DNA of 64,000 nucleotides. Source: Limnoperna fortunei. Taxonomy: Eukaryota; Mollusca; Bivalvia; Mytilida; Modiolidae. The position numbers and the translations under genes are program-made. The stretch's first letter is position 1, and each line of letters begins with the position of its first letter. The notes below the pieces were generated by a model that did no database searches, was not told the DNA's origin, and saw only the letters and a program-made list of their open reading frames with translations. Below are positions 35,174 through 49,323 of the stretch, one piece after another. The stretch lies in NCBI GenBank assembly GCA_944474755.1, contig OX104112.1, positions 88,115,756 to 88,179,755 of the forward strand, written 5' to 3'.

Positions 35174-35527
35174 TTATATTATGCCTTTGTTGCTGACAAG
35201 TTTCAAATCGTCCTTGACAATAGTTACGGAAATTTTACATAGGAAGTCAGCCATTTGAGTTACTACAGAAACCTCACGTTGCTTTAAAAAAGATCGTCTG
35301 CTTTCGTAACGTTCAGTGGTATTCATACAAACGCGAGGAATTTCCCGCCTTAACTGCAGACGATATTTCCTGAAGGATTTCAAACATACTACAATGGACT
35401 CCTCCAAACATACACTGTTATTGTTATTTAGGTCAAACTTTAGTCTAGAAAATTGCTTTATCACATTGAAAAATACGCCGCATTTCAAAACGCTAAATAA
35501 CTGTGGAAAATAAAGTGATGAATTCAA
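35174..35527 (-). other. 117-codon frame in the array island, unit 1
   Basis: A minus-strand frame with phrases CLEESIVVCLKSFRKYRLQL and VVTQMADFLCKISVTIVKDD, repeated identically at 39,988 and with a 5-codon in-frame deletion plus replacements at 44,802. The island is visibly less AT-rich than its surroundings. A shorter plus-strand frame overlaps it. I recognise no domain, and either frame may be chance. Confidence 0.3.
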
Positions 35528-36246
35528 TTAACACATTAATTGATCTACAAAATGAGCGTTAGCTGGACCATACGCGGTAAGTAGTTTTCATTTGTCACTC
35601 ACAAACAATAACCAAAATACGTCAACATTTAGTATACGTTAATTCTAATCCGTCTTATTTAAAATTTTGAATATTCAAGTTTCCAAGATGAATATAAAGT
35701 AACCGCCATGAAAATTAAAACCCTTGTAACGACACATGATTGATTGATTTGCTCAGAGTCTTCAAAATAAATATAATGTCTGAGGCACTAAAATAAACTA
35801 TACAAATACTTTAGCATCTCATAGTTGATATGTTAACAAAAGAAAGTATCATATACAGGTAAGAAACAGTATCCAACAAATAATAATATTTATCCTGTAA
35901 TAACCCTTTTTTCTATAGTATGAACAAAAAACTTTTTTCGGCGTTACTAAAAAACTGTTATCTGATGACGCCATTCTGATTTTATTAATTTACTACTATT
36001 ATAATGATATTGATTTGCTCGGCGTCATCACATGAGATTCGGATTTACCTCAGTTTTGACGGTCTAGTGGAGCGGTGTTTTTGATTCAAAAATCGCAAAA
36101 GTAGTTGATCATTTACCAAAAAGACATTACCAATTAGAAGTTAAAAAGCTTCGAAAAGTATTTATTTGTAATTTACGTTGTTAAAAGTAAAACAAAAACA
36201 CTGCATATATTTGTAAAGACAAAAAAAGTAAAATAATCTTTTTTTC

Positions 36247-39200
36247 AACTGTCTTAGTCAAATGGTCAATGCACCTAAGTGTATCAGAGAAATGAACATA
36301 TGGTCTAAGAAATATATAAACTCAGAAAAGTAACTTAAATAAAAATTACATGCATAGGTGTTTCACCATATAGAGCCTCAAATTCTTGTGTACTACGTCA
36401 TTTCAATAATCTTAGAAACACCTAACGTTATTATTTAATTCCGTATAAAAGAATGTTTTGTATTATTCATTTACAAATGCGTCTTTGACAAAAACTAACC
36501 CTTCGAAAACACCTTAGCCCAGCATACATTAATCATTTTAAATAATTCATGCAAGCTTGATCGTGCTCAACACCTGCATATATCGTCAAAATAAAATATA
36601 TTATTATACACAGTCAGAAATAATAACTATAACTAATAATGAAGTATCCAGAATATATTCATAAGACATTATAATTGTTGTATCAATATGAATATCTTTT
36701 ATTACAGTTCTTCTTCGTATTAAGATTGCAAAAATTTGTTGAAATTTAATTTTAAACCGAAGTTTGACTGTTTAAAGTATATTTAAGTTTCATGTTAATA
36801 TTGGTTCAGGACTGGAAAATCAAATTGCTTTGTATCGAATTTAATTTCTTTTCGATGCTTCCAAATTATCCACTTTGCAATAATAAGGATTAAATTGAGC
36901 ATCAAAATGAGATTGGTATTAGATTCATAAGCACCTTGTATTATATTTATGTCTTCAATAATAAATTACCCAAAATCATTCAAATTTACCAAGTAGGTCT
37001 GAACATCAAAAGCAATTGTAAAGTTAGTGAGTTTGAGTCTCAAAATGAGTTTTACAAAAATGACACAGCCCATTAACCGTAGATAGATTGATTGATTTAT
37101 TTATTATTGATTGTTGTTTTACGTCCAGCAAACACATTAACTTTAGATAATCCCATACTATTAAGTTGATAGTCTGTATATAAATATTTTGGATTGATTA
37201 TCATTGCGTGTGTTCTTTTTTACTCCAAGTTTTGTCAGCAGCCCTCAAATGAACAAATGGAATTCACAATTACAGTTTGTCTCTCAATAAAATTTTGCAT
37301 TTGGTTTTGGTACAAGGTTTAACATTCTTTGAATATCCTTTGTTTTTAACTTAGCATTTACTGTAGGATTTTCATAAGAGTTTTAAAAAATCTACTACGT
37401 TTAGCATAAGTGGAAATTATGTAACCGCGTATTTTTTAGTTCTTCACTACCTTGCAAAATTCGTATATAGTTTGTTGGTATTGAGGCTTTTATTCTAGAA
37501 TACTCTGACATTTAATACATATACATATATACAAATATATATTAGAAGTTAGAAAAATATCAAATCCCGTCATGGATTAAAACGTTATCAATCTGTATTT
37601 TTGTTTAAAAGAAAGAAATATAGATCCCCAAACGACATGATAAAAAATCTTAAAACAATATACTTTTAGGAATACAAAACTTTTTTGTAATGAAAACTGC
37701 TGTATTCGTATAAACCTCTGTTAACATACAATTGAAATTGAGAGAAATATTGAGACATATAATGTATAGAATTAACGGTAAACCTATGCTCATATATTCG
37801 TTCATTAGTTTCAACTACGATATACTGTGCACAAAATCCAATCCCATGTTATAGAATCCGATATTGCTGCTGTAACTGTCCGGTTATCTAGACATAGTGT
37901 CAGGACTGCAGATTATGAGTTCCTTGTTCTGGCAGAACGTTGCAAGCTCAGCTGTTTTACCGAATTGCAGGATGTTACAGTGTCTGTCCGACCGGTCTTC
38001 CCTGACAAATCCATAAACGACACCCAATTAGCAACATAAATAACCATTTCTGAATTTCGCCTTGAACAGTTGTTTAAATTTAAAGGAAACCTCTAATTTA
38101 AATTGTGAATTTATTTTTTTGTGGTACATGTAAGCATTAAAATATCAAATATCAGAAATGCCACATATTTATTTTAATCAAAATTATTTAATTCATTGCA
38201 ATGTAACTTTTTATTGTTAAAATTTCTCAAAACTTCAATTTACTTTTCTGCTTTGCATGCGCTTTTTGTTTCGGAGGGGGGGGGTGATCAATTATATGCA
38301 CATTTTTTTCTTTTATAACTAAATTTTCAAAAAACAGTGTGTGTTACACAATACACAAGGATTTATCTCCAAAGATTACGATTACAAAAAAATATTCCTT
38401 GCACAACGGGAGAAAATCTTCGATAAAGAAGCACATTCTCTCCAGTTTTTTACATCTTACGTTCTTCCTTTTGTGATAAAGAACCTATAAATAAATGTTA
38501 AAAAAGGATGTAAACCGGTTATGAAAAGAAATGGTTTTTAATCAGTTTCTTTGAGGTTTAGTGTAACAGGAAGGGTGTATTTCAATGAAATCGAGTAGGG
38601 TAGAATTTATTTACGTCTTAGTTATTACAAATTGTAACAAATAAAGAACATAAAAACACATAAACTAAAAAATATTAATCGCTGTAAATACGTACAAGAA
38701 CAATTATTAAATTCAATTTTGTTACTCTGTAAAACGTTAACTGATACATTATCCATAGGTACAACTACCTGTATCACACTGTGTGAATTTTTATAACTAT
38801 CGATAAGTATTGCAGATAGTTGTATCTACGCCTAAATGTATGTAATAAGTTAATCTAATTAAAAAGCGTATATAGGCAGAACAATTGACCGTTAACATTT
38901 TATATATAATGAGAGTCATTACCGCTGCCGCATATAGAGGGAATAGTTTTAACAGTCATAATGTCGTCAAAAAGTAGTTCCGACTTATGTACATCTTGTG
39001 TCACATATAAAGATGATAAAAGGCTTTGTTCTACCCAAATTGTATCAATCCCTTACTTTTCAGATTTGGAAAAAAACATACTTAATTTTAGATAAATATC
39101 AGCAGACCAATAATTCTGTTTAAAAGAATAATATTACTACATTAAAATAAATGTACCTGTTTACCTCACAAAAATTGAAATGTAATGGTAATTAGAGACC

Positions 39201-41060
39201 ACAGTATCAAATGTACCTAAAATATACACTTTTCCTTTAAGACTATTCATTCAGGAAGCATTCATTATATGGAGCACGGTAAGATTTTACTCTCCTTAGA
39301 TGTTATAAAGGAAATATGAAAATTATAAAACAGCAATAACAAGTATTTATTTCTTTGAATGCGTAGAAGAAAACATATTATAAAACCAGTATCTGTAACT
39401 CTGAAAAACAAAACCTTGTGAAATATATACTGATTAAGATCAATGAAAATTGTTTCTTTTTACAGGAGTTTAAATATATGATTTCTTCTTCTGTCACAGT
39501 AGACAATCTGGTTTAACACAATGGGAATAAAACACAACACTTAAATTTTTTTCATTTGTTTTCTCTAAGACAATTTAGAAAAGTAAAGGTCAAAGTCTGG
39601 GTTCTAAATATTACTTATAAGAACATGTGTCTCTTTATGCACGGTGAATCCTCAAGCCAAGTGTTATGGAAACACAATTGGTTTGTGTATAAAGTTCAAC
39701 AAAATGAATGTGGTCCTTTCTGACAGAAATACGTTGTTCACTCAATTCATAGTGATGGGAATATAAATTGATTAATTCTTAAATATTTGGATGTGTTGTC
39801 AAAAATTCCCGAAAAAACTGTACATCCACTATTACCCTTTTTCACTATCTTGTGATTTTTTACTATACTAAATGTTACACCCCGCTGCGCTAGGTGTTTT
39901 CCTTGCATTTTTTTATTATTCCATATTGTACCTTTGTTGTGTTAAAATCCAATTTAAAACATTTCGACACGATGACACGTTTATATTTTATATTATGCCT
40001 TTGTTGCTGACAAGTTTCAAATCGTCCTTGACAATAGTTACGGAAATTTTACATAGGAAGTCAGCCATTTGAGTTACTACAGAAACCTCACGTTGCTTTA
40101 AAAAAGATCGTCTGCTTTCGTAACGTTCAGTGGTATTCATACAAACGCGAGGAATTTCCCGCCTTAACTGCAGACGATATTTCCTGAAGGATTTCAAACA
40201 TACTACAATGGACTCCTCCAAACATACACTGTTATTGTTATTTAGGTCAAACTTTAGTCTAGAAAATTGCTTTATCACATTGAAAAATACGCCGCATTTC
40301 AAAACGCTAAATAACTGTGGAAAATAAAGTGATGAATTCAATTAACACATTAATTGATCTACAAAATGAGCGTTAGCTGGACCATACGCGGTAAGTAGTT
40401 TTCATTTGTCACTCACAAACAATAACCAAAATACGTCAACATTTAGTATACGTTAATTCTAATCCGTCTTATTTAAAATTTTGAATATTCAAGTTTCCAA
40501 GATGAATATAAAGTAACCGCCATGAAAATTAAAACCCTTGTAACGACACATGATTGATTGATTTGCTCAGAGTCTTCAAAATAAATATAATGTCTGAGGC
40601 ACTAAAATAAACTATACAAATACTTTAGCATCTCATAGTTGATATGTTAACAAAAGAAAGTATCATATACAGGTAAGAAACAGTATCCAACAAATAATAA
40701 TATTTATCCTGTAATAACCCTTTTTTCTATAGTATGAACAAAAAACTTTTTTCGGCGTTACTAAAAAACTGTTATCTGATGACGCCATTCTGATTTTATT
40801 AATTTACTACTATTATAATGATATTGATTTGCTCGGCGTCATCACATGAGATTCGGATTTACCTCAGTTTTGACGGTCTAGTGGAGCGGTGTTTTTGATT
40901 CAAAAATCGCAAAAGTAGTTGATCATTTACCAAAAAGACATTACCAATTAGAAGTTAAAAAGCTTCGAAAAGTATTTATTTGTAATTTACGTTGTTAAAA
41001 GTAAAACAAAAACACTGCATATATTTGTAAAGACAAAAAAAGTAAAATAATCTTTTTTTC
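36247..41060 (+). repeat. 4.8-kb tandem array, unit 2
   Basis: A 4,814-bp unit, nearly the same as unit 3. It has a ~48-bp insertion at about 38,586-38,634 (starts TGAAATCGAGTAGGG) that unit 1 lacks, which explains the length difference. It carries the same two frames at 37,827-38,039 and 39,988-40,341. Confidence 0.95.
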
Positions 41061-44000
41061 AACTGTCTTAGTCAAATGGTCAATGCACCTAAGTGTATCA
41101 GAGAAATGAACATATGGTCTAAGAAATATATAAACTCAGAAAAGTAACTTAAATAAAAATTACATGCATAGGTGTTTCACCATATAGAGCCTCAAATTCT
41201 TGTGTACTACGTCATTTCAATAATCTTAGAAACACCTAACGTTATTATTTAATTCCGTATAAAAGAATGTTTTGTATTATTCATTTACAAATGCGTCTTT
41301 GACAAAAACTAACCCTTCGAAAACACCTTAGCCCAGCATACATTAATCATTTTAAATAATTCATGCAAGCTTGATCGTGCTCAACACCTGCATATATCGT
41401 CAAAATAAAATATATTATTATACACAGTCAGAAATAATAACTATAACTAATAATGAAGTATCCAGAATATATTCATAAGACATTATAATTGTTGTATCAA
41501 TATGAATATCTTTTATTACAGTTCTTCTTCGTATTAAGATTGCAAAAATTTGTTGAAATTTAATTTTAAACCGAAGTTTGACTGTTTAAAGTATATTTAA
41601 GTTTCATGTTAATATTGGTTCAGGACTGGAAAATCAAATTGCTTTGTATCGAATTTAATTTCTTTTCGATGCTTCCAAATTATCCACTTTGCAATAATAA
41701 GGATTAAATTGAGCATCAAAATGAGATTGGTATTAGATTCATAAGCACCTTGTATTATATTTATGTCTTCAATAATAAATTACCCAAAATCATTCAAATT
41801 TACCAAGTAGGTCTGAACATCAAAAGCAATTGTAAAGTTAGTGAGTTTGAGTCTCAAAATGAGTTTTACAAAAATGACACAGCCCATTAACCGTAGATAG
41901 ATTGATTGATTTATTTATTATTGATTGTTGTTTTACGTCCAGCAAACACATTAACTTTAGATAATCCCATACTATTAAGTTGATAGTCTGTATATAAATA
42001 TTTTGGATTGATTATCATTGCGTGTGTTCTTTTTTACTCCAAGTTTTGTCAGCAGCCCTCAAATGAACAAATGGAATTCACAATTACAGTTTGTCTCTCA
42101 ATAAAATTTTGCATTTGGTTTTGGTACAAGGTTTAACATTCTTTGAATATCCTTTGTTTTTAACTTAGCATTTACTGTAGGATTTTCATAAGAGTTTTAA
42201 AAAATCTACTACGTTTAGCATAAGGGGATATTATTTAACCGCGTATTTTTTAGTTCTTCACTACCTTGCAAAATTCGTATATAGTTTGTTGGTATTGAGG
42301 CTTTTATTCTAGAATACTCTGACATTTAATACATATACATATATACAAATATATATTAGAAGTTAGAAAAATATCAAATCCCGTCATGGATTAAAACGTT
42401 ATCAATCTGTATTTTTGTTTAAAAGAAAGAAATATAGATCCCCAAACGACATGATAAAAAATCTTAAAACAATATACTTTTAGGAATACAAAACTTTTTT
42501 GTAATGAAAACTGCTGTATTCGTATAAACCTCTGTTAACATACAATTGAAATTGAGAGAAATATTGAGACATATAATGTATAGAATTAACGGTAAACCTA
42601 TGCTCATATATTCGTTCATTAGTTTCAACTACGATATACTGTGCACAAAATCCAATCCCATGTTATAGAATCCGATATTGCTGCTGTAACTGTCCGGTTA
42701 TCTAGACATAGTGTCAGGACTGCAGATTATGAGTTCCTTGTTCTGGCAGAACGTTGCAAGCTCAGCTGTTTTACCGAATTGCAGGATGTTACAGTGTCTG
42801 TCCGACCGGTCTTCCCTGACAAATCCATAAACGACACCCAATTAGCAACATAAATAACCATTTCTGAATTTCGCCTTGAACAGTTGTTTAAATTTAAAGG
42901 AAACCTCTAATTTAAATTGTGAATTTATTTTTTTGTGGTACATGTAAGCATTAAAATATCAAATATCACAAATGCCACATATTTATTTTAATCAAAATTA
43001 TTTAATTCATTGCAATGTAACTTTTTATTGTTAAAATTTCTCAAAACTTCAATTTACTTTTCTGCTTTGCATGCGCTTTTTGTTTCGGAGGGGGGGGGGT
43101 GATCAATTATATGCACATTTTTTTCTTTTATAACTAAATTTTCAAAAAACAGTGTGTGTTACACAATACACAAGGATTTATCTCCAAAGATTACGATTAC
43201 AAAAAAATATTCCTTGCACAACGGGAGAAAATCTTCGATAAAGAAGCACATTCTCTCCAGTTTTTTACATCTTACGTTCTTCCTTTTGTGATAAAGAACC
43301 TATAAATAAATGTTAAAAAAGGATGTAAACCGGTTATGAAAAGAAATGGTTTTTAATCAGTTTCTTTGAGGTTTAGTGTAACAGGAAGGGTGTATTTCAA
43401 TGAAATCGAGTAGGGTAGAATTTATTTACGTCTTAGTTATTACAAATTGTAACAAATAAAGAACATAAAAACACATAAACTAAAAAATATTAATCGCTGT
43501 AAATACGTACAAGAACAATTATTAAATTCAATTTTGTTACTCTGTAAAACGTTAACTGATACATTATCCATAGGTACAACTACCTGTATCACACTGTGTG
43601 AATTTTTATAACTATCGATAAGTATTGCAGATAGTTGTATCTACGCCTAAATGTATGTAATAAGTTAATCTAATTAAAAAGCGTATATAGGCAGAACAAT
43701 TGACCGTTAACATTTTATATATAATGAGAGTCATTACCGCTGCCGCATATAGAGGGAATAGTTTTAACAGTCATAATGTCGTCAAAAAGTAGTTCCGACT
43801 TATGTACATCTTGTGTCACATATAAAGATGATAAAAGGCTTTGTTCTACCCAAATTGTATCAATCCCTTACTTTTCAGATTTGGAAAAAAACATACTTAA
43901 TTTTAGATAAATATCAGCAGACCAATAATTCTGTTTAAAAGAATAATATTACTACATTAAAATAAATGTACCTGTTTACCTCACAAAAATTGAAATGTAA

Positions 44001-45861
44001 TGGTAATTAGAGACCACAGTATCAAATGTACCTAAAATATACACTTTTCCTTTAAGACTATTCATTCAGGAAGCATTCATTATATGGAGCACGGTAAGAT
44101 TTTACTCTCCTTAGATGTTATAAAGGAAATATGAAAATTATAAAACAGCAATAACAAGTATTTATTTCTTTGAATGCGTAGAAGAAAACATATTATAAAA
44201 CCAGTATCTGTAACTCTGAAAAACAAAACCTTGTGAAATATATACTGATTAAGATCAATGAAAATTGTTTCTTTTTACAGGAGTTTAAATATATGATTTC
44301 TTCTTCTGTCACAGTAGACAATCTGGTTTAACACAATGGGAATAAAACACAACACTTAAATTTTTTTCATTTGTTTTCTCTAAGACAATTTAGAAAAGTA
44401 AAGGTCAAAGTCTGGGTTCTAAATATTACTTATAAGAACATGTGTCTCTTTATGCACGGTGAATCCTCAAGCCAAGTGTTATGGAAACACAATTGGTTTG
44501 TGTATAAAGTTCAACAAAATGAATGTGGTCCTTTCTGACAGAAATACGTTGTTCACTCAATTCATAGTGATGGGAATATAAATTGATTAATTCTTAAATA
44601 TTTGGATGTGTTGTCAAAAATTCCCGAAAAAACTGTACATCCACTATTACCCTTTTTCACTATCTTGTGATTTTTTACTATACTAAATGTTACAACCCGC
44701 TGCGCTAGGTGTTTTCCTTGCATTTTTTATTATTCCATATTGTACCTTTGTTGTGTTAAAATCCAATTTCAAACATTTCGACACGATGACACGTTTATAT
44801 TTTATATTATGCCTTTGTTGCTGACAAGTTTCAAATCGTCCTTGACATTTGCTACGGAAATTTTACATAGGAAGTCAGCCATTTGAGTTACTACAGAAAC
44901 CTCACGTTGCTTTGAAAAAGATCGTCTGCTTTCGTAACGTTCAGTGGTATTCATACAAACGCGAGGAATTTCCCGCCTTAACTGCAGACGATATTTCCTG
45001 AAGGATTTCAAACATACTACAATGGACTCCTCCAAACATACACTGTTATTGTTATTTAGGTCAAACTTTAGTCTAGAAAATTGCTTTATCACATTGAAAA
45101 AAACGCTAAATAACTGTGGAAAATAAAGTGGTGAATATTCAATTAACACATTAATTGATCTACAAAATGAGCGTTAGCTGGACCATACGCGGTAAGTAGT
45201 TTTCATTTGTCACTCACAAACAATAACCAAAATACGTCAACATTTAGTATACGTTAATTCTAATCCGTCTTATTTAAAATTTTGAATATTCAAGTTTCCA
45301 AGATGAATATAAAGTAACCGCCATGAAAATTAAAACCCTTGTAACGACACATGATTGATTGATTTGCTCAGAGTCTTCAAAATAAATATAATGTCTGAGG
45401 CACTAAAATAAACTATACAAATACTTTAGCATCTCATTGTTGATATGTTAACAAAAGAAAGTATCATATACAGGTAAGAAACAGTATCCAACAAATAATA
45501 ATATTTATCCTGTAATAACCCTTTTTTCTATAGTATGAACAAAAAACTTTTTTCGGCGTTACTAAAAAACTGTTATCTGATGACGCCATTCTGATTTTAT
45601 TAATTTACTACTATTATAATGATATTGATTTGCTCGGCGTCATCACATGAGATTCGGATTTACCTCAGTTTTGACGGTCTAGTAGAGCGGTGTTTTTGAT
45701 TCAAAAATCGCAAAAGTAGTTGATCATTTACCAAAAAGACATTACCAATTAGAAGTTAAAAAGCTTCTAAAAGTATTTATTTGTAATTTACGTTGTTAAA
45801 AGTAAAACAAAAACACTGCATATATTTGTAAAGACAAAAAAAGTAAAATAATCTTTTTTTC
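41061..45861 (+). repeat. 4.8-kb tandem array, unit 3
   Basis: A 4,801-bp unit sharing the 48-bp insertion with unit 2 (about 43,400-43,448). Most of it is nearly identical to unit 2, but the island at 44,690-45,150 has more changes, including a 15-bp in-frame deletion. Frames at 42,641-42,853 and 44,802-45,149 are retained. Confidence 0.95.
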
Positions 45862-47166
45862 AACTGTCTTAGTCAAATGGTCAATGCACCTAAGTGTATC
45901 AGAGAAATGAACATATGGTCTAAGAAATATATAAACTCAGAAAAAGTAACTTAAATAAAAATTACATGCATAGGTGTTTCACCATATAGAGCCTCAAATT
46001 CTTGTGTACTACGTCATTTCAATAATCTTAGAAACACCTTACGTTATTATTTAATTCCGTATAAAAGAATGTTTTGTATTATTCATTTACAAATGCGTCT
46101 TTGACAAAAACTGACCCTTCGAAAACACCTTAGCCCAGCATACATTAATCATTTTAAATAATTCATGCAAGCCTGATCGTGCTAAACACCTGCATATATC
46201 GTCAAAATAAAATATATTATTATACACAGTCAGAAATAATAACTATAACTAATAATGAAGTATCCAGAATATATTCATAAGACATTATAATTGTTGTATC
46301 AATATGAATATCTTTTATAACAGTTCTTCTTCGTATTAAGATTGCAAAAATTTGTTGAAATTTAATTTTAAACCGAAGTTTGACTGTTTAAATACTCCGC
46401 ATTTCAAAACGCTAAATAACTGTGGAAAATAAAGTGATGAATATTCAATTAACACATGAATTGATCTACAAAATGAGCGTTAGCTGGACCATACGCGGTA
46501 AGTAGTTTTCATTTGTCACTCACAAACAATAAGCAAAATACGTCAACATTTAGTATACGTTAATTCTAATCCGTCTTATTTAAAATTTTGAATATTCAAG
46601 TTTCCAAGATGAATATAAAGTAACCGCCATGAAAATTAAAACCCTTGTAACGACACATGATTGATTGATTTGCTCAGAGTCTTCAAAATAAATATAATAT
46701 CCGAGGCACTAAAATAAACTATACAAATACTTCAGCATCTCATTGTTGATATGTTAACAAAAGAAAGTATCATATACAGGTAAGAAACAGTATCCAACAA
46801 ATAATAATATTTATCCTGTAATAACCCTTTTTTCTATAGTATGAACAAAAGACTTTTTTCGGCGTTACTAAAAAACTGCTATCTGATGACGCCATTCTGA
46901 TTGTATTTATTTACTACTATTATAATGATATTGATTTGCTCGGCGTCATCACATGAGATTCCGATTTACCTCAGTTTTGACGGTCTAGTGGAGCGGTGTT
47001 TTTTATTAAAAAATCGCAAAAGTAGTTGATCATTTACCAAAAAGACATTACCAACTAGAAGTTAAAAAGCTTCGAAAAGTATTTATTTGTAATTTACGTT
47101 GTTAAAAGTAAAACAAAAACACTGCATATATTTGTAAAGACAAAAAAGTAAAATAATCTTTTTTTC
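45862..47166 (+). repeat. 4.8-kb tandem array, unit 4 with internal deletion
   Basis: Starts like the other units, then at about 46,392 jumps from the sequence equivalent to 32,010 in unit 1 to that equivalent to 35,475, losing roughly 3.5 kb. The 70-codon frame is gone and only the edge of the island remains. Confidence 0.92.
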
Positions 47167-47754
47167 AACTGTCTTAGTCAAATGGTCAATGCACCTAAGT
47201 GTATCAGAGAAATGAACATATGGTCTAAGAAATATATATACTAAGAAAAAGTAACTTAAATAAAAATAAAATGCATAAGTTTTCCTCTCAGGTACGAAGA
47301 AAACACGTCCGTTGATTATTAAATTCCGTATAGTATGCAAAATGATTTTTATTATTCATTTACAAATGCGTCATTGACAAAAATTAAACCTTCGAAAACA
47401 CCTTAACCCGGCATACATTATTAATTTATAATTATTCATGCAAGCCCTATCGTGCTTAACACCTGCATATTACGTCATATACAGTTTTTATCATACATAG
47501 TCAGAAATAATATCTATCACTAATAATGAATTATCCAATATTTATCCTTATGACATTATAATTATTGTATAAAGATGAATGTTTTTTACAGTTCTACATC
47601 ATATTTAGATTGCAAATAATTTGTTGAAATATTATTTTTAACCTAAGTTTTACTGTTTAAAGTATATTTAAGTTTCATGTTATATTGGTTATCAGTTCTT
47701 TTAAGAACATGTCTTTCAGGACTGGAAAAGCAAATTGCTTTATTGAATTTAATT
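47167..47754 (+). repeat. 4.8-kb tandem array, unit 5 (partial, diverged end unit)
   Basis: Matches the start of the unit but with many differences and gaps after about 47,275 (ACCTTAACCCGGCATACATT, TAGTCAGAAATAATA). Similarity ends at GAATTTAATTAAGAAATA, where the foldback element begins. Divergent units at both ends and similar units in the middle are typical of a homogenised array. Confidence 0.85.
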
Positions 47755-47872
47755 AAGAAATAACATTGCTGCCCAAATTTTATGAATTATGTAAATATGG
47801 GTAGGCATTATATTCATGAATATTTGCCACGAGCCTTAGCGAGTTGTAAAATATAATGAATATAATGCTAAT
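47752..47872. mobile_element. Foldback palindrome 2 relative, truncated
   Basis: Left arm and loop match palindrome 2 at 20.04-20.20 kb (CTGCCCAAATTTTATG, ATATGGGTAGGCATTATATT, GAGCCTTAGCGA); the right arm breaks off after AATATAATGCTA. It marks the right end of the tandem array. Confidence 0.85.
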
Positions 47873-48540
47873 ATTGTATCCATGTGTCGTTTACGCTTCA
47901 TACAATGAATTAATCAAGTACACTCGAGGTTAGTTGACAAAATTATCTTGAGCAATGTATCGCTTAAACTGCAAGTTATTTGGTTGAAGCAGCTGTATTT
48001 TATAATTATAGAATCATTTCTTTCGAGAAATGCATACAAGAAAATATTTTAACAGTACTCTTTGCTATGGATTCATTTTCACAATGCTGAATGAAATGTG
48101 GACGAAATGCTTATATGAAGGCATATATAAACATTACTAAAAAATTGTGTTTCTATTAACTTCAAATAGATAAATCATTTTAAATTTACAAAATAACCGT
48201 AACGGTAAAACTGACAACGGCCTCTTAATTATTTGCGTATTGGGGAAACTATTACCTTTTTTTGATCTGACTCGGGCACCAAGTTTCGTTGAGTAATGGG
48301 AGACCTCTCAAAACGAGCGAAATCATTTCACTAATATCACATTAAATTTTCGGGGTGTAATGTCAGATAAAATTTTTCGCAAATGTAGAAATACCGAAGG
48401 GTATTCAAGGAAACTCACAAACACCCATAAAATAGTCCAGAAATGGGCTTTGCATAATCAGCTGAAAAATATCCAATACATTTAACAAACTATATAAATA
48501 AATTTATTTATCAATTCTGTATGAAATTGCTTTTAAAATG
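47873..48540. other. AT-rich intergenic sequence
   Basis: Nothing recognised. Confidence 0.4.
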
Positions 48541-48805
48541 CAGCTCTAATATCTAAATTCCATTGAATAATAAATCCACTGTCCATGCTACAGCTCGGCG
48601 CAGCCAAATATCAAAATAAGAACTAATTTCCTCTCCCTCAGTCAAAGGTCATTTACAGAGCCGTTGTCAAGTACCTTCTTTTTCTCAGTAGCAAAAAATC
48701 AACGAACTGAGCAAGATGCACGGCTTTGCCTGTTCCCGTCCTGAATATAGCTGAAATTCCGTTCCCTGGACATAAAGCAAACATCCATTCATCAATCAAA
48801 CCATT
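48541..48805 (+). repeat. Dispersed repeat, CAATCAATC-tailed family, copy 5
   Basis: Ends with CCCGTCCTGAATATAGCTGA, then CCTGGACATAAAGCAAACAT and ATTCATCAATCAA, the family tail. The start is less certain. A separate minus-strand tail of this family recurs in every full 4.8-kb unit. Confidence 0.65.
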
Positions 48806-49174
48806 TGCACTAATTAATCCATCGAATAATAGCAACCTTTTTCTATGTTCGTATTAAAGAAAGAACGTCTAGGCTTACGCTGCGTTTGAATTGATATAAC
48901 GTCACACATGACGTTTCATTTAAACCGCGGTACAATGAGGAACATTAGAATACGGAATTCACAGAAATATTGTTTGTTGTTCTTTCTTCTTTCGTTTTGA
49001 GTAATAATCTTCTCGGCAAATCATAAAATATATCTGTTGTCAATGCCTGTTATTCCCTCCACACCTACCACGTCTTTGTTTTGCATATTCCTACGCGTTA
49101 CACACTTAGAATGGAATTTTATATTGGGAAAAAGTAATAAATATTTAAAAGCAATTTTTGAAAAATCATAAGAA
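48806..49174. other. Intergenic sequence
   Basis: No gene or repeat recognised. Confidence 0.35.
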
Positions 49175-49323
49175 TTAAACGCATATTTTCGGTAATTAAT
49201 CGATGTATGAACGAGGTCGACTCACCCACAAACTTTTTATAAACGGCCTTTGCCGGTTTCATTTGTTTCTGAGTTAGTCGACCTAGTTCATACATCGATA
49301 AATTACCGAAAATAAGCGTTAAT
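49175..49323. mobile_element. Foldback (MITE-like) palindrome 3
   Basis: Arms of about 52 bp with ATTAAACGCATATTTTCGG, TAAT.AATCGATGTATGAAC and GAGGTCGACTCA, mirrored on the right. The 44-bp middle contains its own small hairpin, ACGGCCTTTGCCGG. Unrelated in sequence to palindromes 1 and 2. Confidence 0.9.

Larger units (their letters stand above)
31483..36246 (+). repeat. 4.8-kb tandem array, unit 1
   Basis: A 4,764-bp unit counted from AACTGTCTTAGTCAAAT. It is followed head to tail by two close copies. Content: a minus-strand CAATCAATC tail fragment (about 32,325-32,400), a 70-codon frame (33,060-33,272), a G-run (33,508-33,518), and a less AT-rich island (35,060-35,600) with overlapping frames on both strands. 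No recognisable protein domain. Confidence 0.95.

Noticed and set aside
28900..47754. CRISPR array
   Set aside because: The repeat unit is 4.8 kb, and the sequence is clearly eukaryotic.
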